From UBA2357 sp002344625 (GTDB taxonomy: Bacteria; Pseudomonadota; Gammaproteobacteria; Burkholderiales; Rhodocyclaceae): a stretch of DNA of 64,000 nt. Under the pieces are notes generated by a model. That model was not told the DNA's origin, made no database searches, and was given only the letters and a program-made list of their open reading frames with translations. Shown here one piece after another: positions 34,890 to 43,283 of this stretch; position 1 is the first letter of the stretch, and each line of letters opens with the position of its first letter. A program made the position numbers and the translations under genes. The stretch covers positions 1 to 64,000 of the forward strand of contig CALKIH010000051.1 in NCBI GenBank assembly GCA_937995335.1, given 5' to 3'.

Positions 34890-36383
34890 TCAGCCGTTGC
34901 TCGGGAAGGCGAACTGCGCTTTCTCGATGCCTTGCACGGCCCAGCGCTGCGTGAGGGTTTTGCGCCGGGTGTAGAAACGCACCGAGTCGGGGCCGTACGC
35001 ATACAGATCGCCGAAGAGCGAACGCTTCCAGCCGCCGAAGCTCTGGCAGGCGACCGGTACCGGTAGCGGCACATTCACGCCGACCATGCCGACCCGCACG
35101 GTGTCGGTGAAATGGCGTGCCACGGCACCGTCACGGGTGAACACGCAGGTGCCGTTGCCGAACTCATGCGCATCGATCAGGTCGATCGCCTCGGCCAGGT
35201 TCGCAACGCGCATCACACACAGCACCGGGCCGAAGATTTCCTCCCGGTAGACCCGCATCGATGGTTCGACATGGTCGAACAGCGTGCCGCCGAGGAAGAA
35301 TCCCTTTTCATGGCCGGGTACGGTCAGGGTGCGCCCGTCGACGACCAGTTTCGCCCCCTCGTCGATGCCCAGGTCGATGTAGTGCTTCACCTTGTCGCGA
35401 TGCGCACCGGTGATCAGCGGTCCCATGTCCAGCCCGCGCTCGGCGCCATTGCCGATGCGCAGTGCCGCAACCTTGGGCGCGAGGCGGGCGACCAGTTCGT
35501 CGGCAGTCGCATCACCTACCGCCACGACGACCGAGATTGCCATGCAGCGCTCGCCACATGAACCGTAGGCCGCCCCCATGATCGCGTTGACCGCATTGTC
35601 GAGATCGGCGTCGGCCATGACTACCGCGTGATTCTTGGCCCCCCCGAGCGCCTGCACGCGCTTGCCATGCGCGGTGCCGGTCGCGTAGATGTACTCGGCG
35701 ATCGGGGTCGAGCCGACAAAGCTCACCGCGGCCACCCGCGGGTCGGTAAGCAGGGTATCGACCGCCTCCTTGTCGCCGTTCACCACGTTGAACACTCCGG
35801 CGGGCAATCCGGCCTCGGTCAGCAGTTCGGCCAGCAGCAGCGGGGCGGAGGGGTCTTTTTCGGACGGTTTCAGCACGAACGTGTTGCCGCATGCGATCGC
35901 CATCGGAAACATCCACATCGGGACCATGGACGGAAAGTTGAAGGGCGTGATGCCGACCACCACCCCCAAGGGCGGAAACTCCGACCACGAGTCGACGTCG
36001 GGACCGACGTCACGGCTATGCTCGCCCTTGAGGAGCTCGGGCGCGCCGCAGGCATACTCGACCACCTCGATGCCGCGTGCGAGTTCGCCATGCGCATCTT
36101 CCCAGACCTTGCCATGCTCCTCGACGATCCGGGCGACGATTCTATCGGCATGACGCTCGAGCAATTCCTTGTACTTGAAGAGGATGCGCGCACGCTTGAG
36201 CGGGGGCGTTCTGCGCCATGCCGGAAAAGCGTCTGCGGCAGCGGTGATGGCCTGTTCGACGGTCGTGCGCGATGCCATCGCGACCTTGCGTACGGGTTCG
36301 CCGAGCGCCGGGTTGAAGACCGGTTGGGCGCGGTTTTCGTCGGCAACTGCGTGTCCGGCGATGAAGTGTCCGAGTGTTTGCAT
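34890..36383 (-). CDS. mmsA: CoA-acylating methylmalonate/malonate-semialdehyde dehydrogenase
   Basis: A 497-residue enzyme of the aldehyde dehydrogenase superfamily that converts (methyl)malonate semialdehyde to propionyl- or acetyl-CoA with NAD+. The start at 36383 (MQTLGHFIAGHAV) gives the standard length; a GTG at 36422 that overlaps the upstream stop as GTGA is a real alternative. The catalytic cysteine is Cys280 in YGSCGERCMA, with GITPFNFPSMVPMWMFPMA as the substrate/cofactor segment. It lies directly behind an omega-aminotransferase gene, suggesting that the pair degrades beta-alanine to acetyl-CoA. Confidence 0.93.
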   Translation of the reverse strand: MQTLGHFIAGHAVADENRAQPVFNPALGEPVRKVAMASRTTVEQAITAAADAFPAWRRTPPLKRARILFKYKELLERHADRIVARIVEEHGKVWEDAHGELARGIEVVEYACGAPELLKGEHSRDVGPDVDSWSEFPPLGVVVGITPFNFPSMVPMWMFPMAIACGNTFVLKPSEKDPSAPLLLAELLTEAGLPAGVFNVVNGDKEAVDTLLTDPRVAAVSFVGSTPIAEYIYATGTAHGKRVQALGGAKNHAVVMADADLDNAVNAIMGAAYGSCGERCMAISVVVAVGDATADELVARLAPKVAALRIGNGAERGLDMGPLITGAHRDKVKHYIDLGIDEGAKLVVDGRTLTVPGHEKGFFLGGTLFDHVEPSMRVYREEIFGPVLCVMRVANLAEAIDLIDAHEFGNGTCVFTRDGAVARHFTDTVRVGMVGVNVPLPVPVACQSFGGWKRSLFGDLYAYGPDSVRFYTRRKTLTQRWAVQGIEKAQFAFPSNG

Positions 36384-36418
36384 GGGGTGTGCTCTTGGTC
36401 CGGGGAGGGTTGAGGCAT

Positions 36419-37726
36419 TCACGCGAGGCTGGCGAGGGCCTGGCGCACGCAGTCGAAGATCCGCCCCAGTTCGTCCGGGGTCGAGTCGAGAAAGGGTGAA
36501 AACTGCACGATGTCGCCGCTATTGCGCACGACCACCCCTGCTTCGAAGCATTTCAGGAACACTTCGAAGCCGCGTGCACCGGGGGCACCGTCGCGTGCCG
36601 AGAGCTCGATGCCGCCCATCAAGCCGAAGTTGCGCACGTCCACCACGTGGGGGGCACTGTCGAAGCTGTGGATGAGCTCTTCGAACAGGGGTTCGATCGC
36701 GCGCGCGCGGGCAAAGCTGTCTTCTTCGCGATACACCGCGAGCGTCGCCAGACCCGCCGCAGCGGCGACCGGATGACCCGAATAGGTGTAGCCGTGAAAG
36801 AGCTCGATCATCTGGCCCGGCCCCTGCATCAGCGCGGCATGGACCTTGTCGCTCACGATGACTGCGCCCATTGGAATGACGCCGTTGGTCAGCCCCTTGG
36901 CGGTGGTGATCATGTCCGGAACGACGCCGAAACGTTCGGCGGCAAACGGTGCGCCGACACGGCCGAATGCGGTGATTACCTCGTCGAAGATCAGCAAGAT
37001 GCCGTGCTTGTCGCAGATTTCGCGCAGACGCTGGAGGTAACCGATCGGCGGAACCAGGATGCCGGTGGAGCCTGCGACCGGCTCCACGATCAGCGCGGCG
37101 ATGTTCGAGGCGTCATGTAGCAGCGTGAGCCGTTCGAGGTCGTCGGCCAGATGCGCGCCCCACCCGGGCTGGCCCCGCGAGAACGCCATGTCGGAGAGGC
37201 TGTGGGTGTGCCGGATGTGATCCACACCGGGCAGAAGGGCGGCGCTGAACACCTTGCGATTGCCCGGGATGCCGCCGACCGACATGCCTCCGAAGTTCAC
37301 CCCGTGATAGCCGCGCTCGCGCCCGATCAGCCGGGTGCGCTGGCTCTCGCCGCGGGCACGGTGATAGGCGAGCGCGATCTTGAGTGCCGTGTCGGCCGAT
37401 TCCGAGCCCGAGTTGGTGAAGAACACCCGGTTCATGCCCGCCGGCGCCATCGCGGCGACTTCGTCGGCCAGCGCGATGGCCTTGTCGTTGGTGACCTGGA
37501 AACCCATGCTGTAGTCGAGCGTCGCGACCTGCTCTTGCACGGCCGCAACGATCTTGGGATGGCAGTGGCCGAGCCCCGACGTCCACAGCCCGGAGAAACC
37601 ATCGAGCAACTGGCGTCCGTCATCGGTCGTGTAGTAGTGGCCGCGCGCCGCCTTGATGACCCGCGGCGCCTGCCAGAATGCCCGGTTGGCGGTGAATGGC
37701 AGCCAGTACGCTTGATCCTTGCTCAT
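36419..37726 (-). CDS. Omega-aminotransferase (probably beta-alanine--pyruvate)
   Basis: A 435-residue class III PLP aminotransferase. The start at 37726 is preceded by a strong AAGGAG. The PLP lysine is Lys277 in TTAKGLTNGVIPMGA, and LLIFDEVITAFGRVG carries the cofactor Asp. The N-terminal WLPFTANRAFWQAPR is the omega-amino acid:pyruvate type. Coupling to mmsA points to beta-alanine transamination giving malonate semialdehyde; other omega-amines are possible. A LysR-type regulator is divergent, 88 bases away. Confidence 0.9.
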   Translation of the reverse strand: MSKDQAYWLPFTANRAFWQAPRVIKAARGHYYTTDDGRQLLDGFSGLWTSGLGHCHPKIVAAVQEQVATLDYSMGFQVTNDKAIALADEVAAMAPAGMNRVFFTNSGSESADTALKIALAYHRARGESQRTRLIGRERGYHGVNFGGMSVGGIPGNRKVFSAALLPGVDHIRHTHSLSDMAFSRGQPGWGAHLADDLERLTLLHDASNIAALIVEPVAGSTGILVPPIGYLQRLREICDKHGILLIFDEVITAFGRVGAPFAAERFGVVPDMITTAKGLTNGVIPMGAVIVSDKVHAALMQGPGQMIELFHGYTYSGHPVAAAAGLATLAVYREEDSFARARAIEPLFEELIHSFDSAPHVVDVRNFGLMGGIELSARDGAPGARGFEVFLKCFEAGVVVRNSGDIVQFSPFLDSTPDELGRIFDCVRQALASLA

Positions 37727-37814
37727 GAGTGAGGCTCCTTGTCGAGGAGGCATGATCATAGGCCGGCACTTGGGTGTATAAAACAGCTTGTTACGTCATT
37801 AAAGTTTCGATTTT

Positions 37815-38756
37815 ATGAAACTGAGTCGAATGAAAACACGCGCTTTGTTGCAAAACCTGGCCGAAGCCGATCTGCGCCTGCTGCGGATCTTCATGGCGAT
37901 CGCCGAGTCGGGCGGACTGACGGCTGCCGAGTTGCGCTTGAACATCAGTCGTTCGGTGATCAGTCGTCATCTCAAGGATCTCGAGGCGCGCCTCGGCATG
38001 CGCCTGTGCGAGCGCGGCCGTGCCGGCTTCGCGCTGACCGAGGAAGGGGCGCAAGTCCTGGAGGCGGCGCGGCGTCTGCTTGCCCAGGTCGAGCACTTTC
38101 GTGGCGAGGTCGCGCGTCTGCAGTCCGGCATGCGGGGCGAATTGCTGATCGTGGTGTTCGACAAGTTCGTCACCAATCCGGCCTGCCGGCTGGCCGAATG
38201 TATTGCCCGGCTGGGCGACGAGGCTCCGGACGTCGGGTTCGACGTACACGTCGCCGGTACGGCGGAGATCGACAAGGGCTTGCTCGATGGGCGTTTCCAT
38301 GTCGGGATCCACCCGGTCCATCGTGCGACCGACAGCTTGGTTTCGGTGCCCTTGTTCGACGAGCCGATGCGCTTGTACGCTGCGCCGTCGCATCCGCTGG
38401 CCCGGCATGGGTATGCTGATGACGACTTGTTGCGCCACGCCGATTTCGTCGGACTCGGTTATCACTCGCCGAACATGGAACATTTCTGGCGCCTCGGCCT
38501 GCATCCGGCGGCACGCGTCTTCGATCAGGAGGCCAGCGTGCTCCTGATTCGCTCGGGCCGCTACATTGGTTTTCTGCCCGAGCACTATGCGTGCTCGTTC
38601 GAGCAGCAGGGACAACTGGTGTGCCTGCCGTCCGAAAACCTGCGGTATCGCTGCGAATGGGTGGCATCGGTGGCGCGGACACCGGGGCCGGGACGGATCG
38701 CGCGCCGCTTCATGGAGGTGCTGGCACACCTGCATGGCGCCGCCGCGCCCCTTTAG
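37815..38756 (+). CDS. LysR-family regulator of the aminotransferase/mmsA operon
   Basis: A 313-residue LysR-type regulator with the helix-turn-helix (GGLTAAELRLNISRSVISRH, followed by LKDLEARLG) near residues 35-75 and an effector domain from about residue 100. Its divergent placement from the omega-aminotransferase and mmsA genes suggests that it activates them in response to the amine or semialdehyde. That is inferred from position only. The shared intergenic region has an AT-rich patch but no operator I can define with confidence. Confidence 0.88.
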   Translation: MKLSRMKTRALLQNLAEADLRLLRIFMAIAESGGLTAAELRLNISRSVISRHLKDLEARLGMRLCERGRAGFALTEEGAQVLEAARRLLAQVEHFRGEVARLQSGMRGELLIVVFDKFVTNPACRLAECIARLGDEAPDVGFDVHVAGTAEIDKGLLDGRFHVGIHPVHRATDSLVSVPLFDEPMRLYAAPSHPLARHGYADDDLLRHADFVGLGYHSPNMEHFWRLGLHPAARVFDQEASVLLIRSGRYIGFLPEHYACSFEQQGQLVCLPSENLRYRCEWVASVARTPGPGRIARRFMEVLAHLHGAAAPL

Positions 38757-38892
38757 TGGGCAGCGGGGGTGGTGCTCGAACGATTTGTGCGGTGCACGAT
38801 ATTTCGCCTGTGAACGGCTCTGCGCGGGTATCGGGCGCGGATTGTTTTTGAGACAATCGGCATTCCGATAGGCTCGAGACCCAGACCCAGTG

Positions 38893-40338
38893 ATGAAACT
38901 TCAACCCGTGATCCTGTCCGGCGGTTCCGGTACCCGGCTATGGCCGCTTTCGCGCGAGCAGTATCCCAAGCAGCTCCTGCCGCTCGCCGGGAATGACACC
39001 ATGTTGCAGGCGACTGCACGCCGGCTCGAGGGCTTTGCCGGCCCCGTGGCGGTGGCGGATCAGCCCATCGTCGTGTGCAACGAGGAATATCGCTTCATCA
39101 CCGCCGAGCAGATGCGTTCGGCGGGATACCCGACCCGCCACATCGTTCTGGAGCCGGCCGGGCGGAATACCGCGCCGGCGCTCACCCTTGCGGCGCTGCA
39201 GGCCTGCTCGGAAGCCGCCGACGCGGTGTTGCTGGTGATGCCGGCCGACCATGTCATCCGGGACCTGGCGAGTTTTCATGCCGCGATCGCGGCCGGCATG
39301 GGCGCTGCGCTCGAGGGGGCGATGGTGACCTTCGGCATCGTGCCCGAGCGGGCTGAGACCGGTTATGGCTACATCAGGACGTCGGCCGAGCCGGCGGCCG
39401 GGGTGAAGTCGGTGCTGGCGTTCGTCGAAAAACCCGACCTCGCCACCGCCGAGGCGTATGTGGCCAGCGGGGACTACCTTTGGAACAGTGGCTTGTTCAT
39501 GGTTCGGGCCCGTGTGTGGCTGACGGCGATCGAGCACTTCAATCCGCAGATGTCCGGCCAGTGCGCCCTGGCATTTGCCGAGGCGACACAGGACGCCGAT
39601 TTCGTGCGGGTCGCGCGCGAAGCGTTCCTCGCCAGTCCGTCAGACTCGATCGACTATGCGGTCATGGAGAGGCTGGCTGGAAACCCGGCGCTCGGCATTC
39701 CGGCGTGCGTGGTGCCGATGTCGGTGGGCTGGTCGGACGTGGGGGCCTGGGATGCGCTGTGGACGCTTGCCGACAAGGATGCCAGCGGCAACGCGGCGCG
39801 TGGCGATGTGATGTTCGAGGACGCGCGCAACACCTTCGTGCATGCCTCGGACCGGCTTGTCGCGTGCCTGGGCGTGGATGACCTGATCGTGGTCGAAACG
39901 CCCGACGCGGTGATGGTGGCAAACCGCGATCGAACCCAGGATGTCAAGAAGATCGTCTTGCGCTTGAAGGCCGAAGGCCGCAGTCACGCGGCGGCACACC
40001 GCAAGATTCACCGTCCCTGGGGGTTCTACGATTCGATCGACGTCGGCGAGCGTTTCCAGGTCAAGCGCATCGTCGTGAACCCGGGCGCATCGCTATCGCT
40101 GCAGATGCATCATCATCGCGCCGAACACTGGATCGTGGTGAGTGGCACGGCCTTGGTTACCCGGGGCGACGAGAAATTCCTGTTGTCCGAAAACCAGTCG
40201 ACCTATATCCCGCTGGGTACCACGCACCGGCTCGAGAATCCCGGCAAGGTGGCGCTCGAGATGATCGAGGTGCAGTCGGGCAGCTATCTGGGCGAGGACG
40301 ATATCGTCCGCTTCGAGGATACCTACGGCCGGGGCTGA
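38893..40338 (+). CDS. manC: Mannose-1-phosphate guanylyltransferase / mannose-6-phosphate isomerase
   Basis: A 481-residue bifunctional enzyme making GDP-mannose for exopolysaccharide or O-antigen. The nucleotidyltransferase domain opens with ILSGGSGTRLWPLSREQYPK, with MPADHVI and FVEKPDLATAEAYV later. The C-terminal cupin (type II phosphomannose isomerase) reads RPWGFYDSID and LQMHHHRAEHWIVVSGTA. The start at 38893 is taken; a GTG one codon earlier is also in frame. No other nucleotide-sugar genes are next to it. A weak stem-loop lies in the gap before convergent bamD. Confidence 0.95.
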   Translation: MKLQPVILSGGSGTRLWPLSREQYPKQLLPLAGNDTMLQATARRLEGFAGPVAVADQPIVVCNEEYRFITAEQMRSAGYPTRHIVLEPAGRNTAPALTLAALQACSEAADAVLLVMPADHVIRDLASFHAAIAAGMGAALEGAMVTFGIVPERAETGYGYIRTSAEPAAGVKSVLAFVEKPDLATAEAYVASGDYLWNSGLFMVRARVWLTAIEHFNPQMSGQCALAFAEATQDADFVRVAREAFLASPSDSIDYAVMERLAGNPALGIPACVVPMSVGWSDVGAWDALWTLADKDASGNAARGDVMFEDARNTFVHASDRLVACLGVDDLIVVETPDAVMVANRDRTQDVKKIVLRLKAEGRSHAAAHRKIHRPWGFYDSIDVGERFQVKRIVVNPGASLSLQMHHHRAEHWIVVSGTALVTRGDEKFLLSENQSTYIPLGTTHRLENPGKVALEMIEVQSGSYLGEDDIVRFEDTYGRG

Positions 40339-40381
40339 CGTTTTCTCCACCTGGCTGCCGCCGGGTGGAGCAGGGCGCGGG

Positions 40382-41176
40382 TCACCAGAATTTCCACCAT
40401 GACTTGTCGTTCTGCGGTCCGCCCGAAAAATAAACGCTCTCGGGGAAGTTCAGGCGCATGACCCTGTCGGCATCGTCGCGCGGCCCGGTCATGCCCAGGG
40501 CGTCATAGCTCTTCACCAGCAGAAAAAGCGCTTCTTCGGTTGCCGGGGTGCCCGGGTAGTCGGCGATCACCGCCTGGGCGCGCTTGACCGACGCGACATA
40601 GGCGCCGCGGTTGTAGTAGTAGCGGGACACGTGCACCTGATAGTTGGCCAGCGAGTTGACCAGGTATTGCATGCGCTGGCTGGCGTCCTTGGCGTAGATG
40701 CTATCCGGATAGCGGGTCACCAGTTCGCGGAAGGTCTCGAACGATTCGCGGGCGCCCTTGGGGTCACGCTCGGTAAGGTCCTGGGCATAGAGGCCGCCGA
40801 ACAAGCCCAGGTCGTCGTTGAACGACGCCAGCCCTTTCAGATAGTAGGCGTAATCGACGTGCTCGTGATTCGGATGCAGGCGGATGAAGCGGTCTGCGGC
40901 TGCAATCGCCAGCGCCGGTTCTTGCGATTTGTAATAGGTGTAGGCGATGTCGAGCTGTGCCTGCTGGGCGTAGCGTCCATAGGGGTAGCGGGCCTCGAGC
41001 CGCTCGTACAGGCGAATGGCACGGTCATAGCCGCCATCCTGCATCGAGCTCTTGGCTTCGCTGTAGATCTTCTGCGCACTCCAGCCAGCGGTTTCATCGG
41101 TCTCCGGCAGCGAGGTGCAGCCGGCGAGCAAAAGTGCGCAAATTACGGCTACACTTCGCAGGGTCGATCTCTTCAT
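40382..41176 (-). CDS. bamD: Outer membrane protein assembly factor BamD
   Basis: A 264-residue lipoprotein of the BAM complex that inserts beta-barrel proteins into the outer membrane. The signal peptide ends in LLLAGC with Cys20 lipidated. TPR-like helices follow, with YDRAIRLYERLEARYPYGRY and QLDIAYTYYKSQEPALA as family segments. Divergent from rluD with only 13 bases between the start codons, an arrangement common in proteobacteria. Confidence 0.95.
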   Translation of the reverse strand: MKRSTLRSVAVICALLLAGCTSLPETDETAGWSAQKIYSEAKSSMQDGGYDRAIRLYERLEARYPYGRYAQQAQLDIAYTYYKSQEPALAIAAADRFIRLHPNHEHVDYAYYLKGLASFNDDLGLFGGLYAQDLTERDPKGARESFETFRELVTRYPDSIYAKDASQRMQYLVNSLANYQVHVSRYYYNRGAYVASVKRAQAVIADYPGTPATEEALFLLVKSYDALGMTGPRDDADRVMRLNFPESVYFSGGPQNDKSWWKFW

Positions 41177-41189
41177 TTAAAACACTCGC

Positions 41190-42155
41190 GTGAATGAATC
41201 CGGCGATTATAGCCCACACGACATCACTGCAATCCCGGATCATCTGACCGTTCCCGCCGACTGCGCCGGGCTTCGCCTCGACCAGGCGCTGGCGCGCCTG
41301 CTTCCATCGCATTCGCGCAGTCGCCTGCAGTCCTGGCTCAAGGCCGGACTGGTCACCCTCGACGGTGGCGCGCGCGATGCCAAGCACAAGGTATGGGGTG
41401 GCGAGGCGGTGCAGGTCAGGCCACCGGCGCCGGCCGCGGAAACGGCGGGCCTGCCCGAAGACATCCCGCTCGAGGTCGTGTTCGAGGATGCGTGCATTCT
41501 GGTGATCGACAAGCCCGCCGATCTGGTGGTGCATCCCGGGAGCGGCAACTGGAGCGGCACGCTGATGAACGCGCTGCTGCATCACGTGCCGGCGCTTGCG
41601 GGCGTGCCGCGCGCCGGCATCGTGCATCGGCTGGACAAGGACACCACCGGGTTGATGGTCGTAGCCAAGACGCTGGAGGCCCAGACCGACCTCGTGCGGC
41701 AGTTGCAGGCCCGCAGCGTGAGGCGCCACTATGTCGCCGTCGCACATGGTCTGGTTGCGTCGGATGGCAGGGTGGACGCGCCGATCGGACGTCACCCGGT
41801 GCATCGCACCCGCATGGCGGTGGTGGCTTCGGGGCGGCCGGCGCTCACGCATTACGCGGTGAGGGAGCGCTTCGTCGAAGCGTCGCTGGTGGAGTGCAGG
41901 CTCGAGACCGGGCGTACCCACCAGATCCGGGTGCACCTGGCGGGTATCGGGCATCCGCTCGTGGGTGATGCGACCTATGGCGTGCGGCGATGCGGCGATG
42001 CCGTGCTGGCCGGTTTCCCCCGTCAGGCGCTGCATGCATTCCGGCTGGGGCTGGTGCATCCGGTCACGCGCGCCGAATGTGTCTGGGAGGCGCCTGTGCC
42101 GGATGACCTCGCGGTGCTCATCGAGCGGCTGCGCATGCAGAGGAACGACAGGTGA
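41190..42155 (+). CDS. rluD: 23S rRNA pseudouridine(1911/1915/1917) synthase
   Basis: A 321-residue enzyme modifying helix 69 of 23S rRNA. It has an N-terminal S4 domain (LRLDQALARLLPSHSRSRLQ) and a catalytic domain with Asp149 in HRLDKDTTGLMVVAK. It starts 14 bases from bamD on the other strand and overlaps pgeF as GTGA, so rluD and pgeF form a coupled pair. Confidence 0.95.
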   Translation: MNESGDYSPHDITAIPDHLTVPADCAGLRLDQALARLLPSHSRSRLQSWLKAGLVTLDGGARDAKHKVWGGEAVQVRPPAPAAETAGLPEDIPLEVVFEDACILVIDKPADLVVHPGSGNWSGTLMNALLHHVPALAGVPRAGIVHRLDKDTTGLMVVAKTLEAQTDLVRQLQARSVRRHYVAVAHGLVASDGRVDAPIGRHPVHRTRMAVVASGRPALTHYAVRERFVEASLVECRLETGRTHQIRVHLAGIGHPLVGDATYGVRRCGDAVLAGFPRQALHAFRLGLVHPVTRAECVWEAPVPDDLAVLIERLRMQRNDR

Positions 42156-42925
42156 ACGATGCGTGGCTGAAGCCCGAGTGGCCGGCACCGGTCAATGTCC
42201 GCAGCGTGATTACGGGTCGGGCCGGCGGGTTCAGCGTTGCCCCGTTCGACGCCTTCAACCTGGCGACCCATGTCGGCGACGATGCCGGGGCGGTCGCGAA
42301 GAATCGTGCATTGTTGAAACTGTATGCCGGCGTCGAGCCGCGATGGCTCGAGCAGGTGCATGGCGTCCGCGTGGTTGAACTCGATGCCTGTCCGCCGCCC
42401 GACGTGCCGGTTGCCGATGCGTCGATCGCGCGCAGGCCCGGTATCGGCTGTGCGGTGCTGACGGCCGATTGCCTGCCGGTGTTGTTGTGCGATCGCGCCG
42501 GAACGGTGGTCGCCGCGGCGCACGCCGGGTGGCGCGGGCTGGCCGCCGGCGTGCTCGAGGAGACGGTCGGCCGCATGGCCGCCAGCCCCGGCGGTCTGCT
42601 GGCCTGGCTCGGCCCTGCCATCGGACCGCGCGCCTTCGAAGTGGGTGACGAAGTGAGGGCGTCGTTCTTGGCGACGGATGCGGCGGCGAACAGCGCGTTC
42701 GTCGCGACCGGAGTGCCGGGAAAGTGGATGGCCGACCTGTTCACGCTCGCGCGCCAGAGACTGTTGCGCGCAGGGGTCGGGTTCGTCGGCGGGGGCGGGC
42801 TGTGTACCCACACCCACCATCTGCGCTTTTATTCCTATCGCCGTGAGGGCGTGACCGGGCGGTTTGCGTCGCTGATCTGGCTGGAGGGCGAGTCCGGGGA
42901 GCGATCGGTGTGGCACAAAATGTGA
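42152..42925 (+). CDS. pgeF: Peptidoglycan editing factor / laccase-domain protein
   Basis: A 257-residue YfiH-family protein. It starts at a GTG that overlaps the rluD stop and has AGAGGAA upstream. Metal-site motifs ADCLPVLL, AAHAGWRGLAAG and CTHTHHLRFYSYRR are intact. E. coli PgeF removes wrongly incorporated residues from peptidoglycan precursors; other members were described as purine nucleoside phosphorylases or polyphenol oxidases. The rluD-yfiH order matches E. coli. Confidence 0.93.
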   Translation: MNDAWLKPEWPAPVNVRSVITGRAGGFSVAPFDAFNLATHVGDDAGAVAKNRALLKLYAGVEPRWLEQVHGVRVVELDACPPPDVPVADASIARRPGIGCAVLTADCLPVLLCDRAGTVVAAAHAGWRGLAAGVLEETVGRMAASPGGLLAWLGPAIGPRAFEVGDEVRASFLATDAAANSAFVATGVPGKWMADLFTLARQRLLRAGVGFVGGGGLCTHTHHLRFYSYRREGVTGRFASLIWLEGESGERSVWHKM

Positions 42926-42953
42926 CCCATCCGGGAGACGTCCCGAACGATGC

Positions 42954-43178
42954 CTATTGATGGCGATCCGTTTCGGAACTATCGTTCGAGGCCGCGCCTG
43001 CTTCCGCTTCGCGCCTTGCCTTGTTCCGACGTCTTGCGGGCGTGCCGAAAAGCCAGAGAAAGAGTGCCAGTGGGCAAAGACCCCAGAAAATGAAGGTGAC
43101 CAGGCCGCCGAGTACGGTCGTATCCGAAACCGACACGATAACGACAACATAGAGCCAGGCGATTGCAATCAGGTACAT
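42954..43178 (-). CDS. Small conserved membrane protein (74 aa)
   Basis: A 74-residue protein with two hydrophobic segments (AIAWLYVVVIVSVS and LVTFIFWGLCPLALFLWLF) and a basic GTPARRRNKARREA tail. The short N-terminal MYLIAIAWLYVV and the C-terminal GTPARRR feature are familiar from small betaproteobacterial membrane proteins without known role. Reads opposite to pgeF and phaC. The binding site is weak, but codon use and topology look genuine. Confidence 0.65.
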   Translation of the reverse strand: MYLIAIAWLYVVVIVSVSDTTVLGGLVTFIFWGLCPLALFLWLFGTPARRRNKARREAEAGAASNDSSETDRHQ

Positions 43179-43283
43179 CGGTGGATTGTACCGTTCCGCC
43201 CGGTGTATCCGGTGAGCCAAAGCGTGGCATGATTCGGGCAGCGCAGTTTGCAGACTGAAGTGCAGAGTCCTCAAGGAGGAGGA

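Noticed and set aside
40345..40370. Stem-loop between manC and bamD
   Set aside because: Seven-base stem with a 12-base loop and no U-run on either strand in the right position; too weak to call a terminator.
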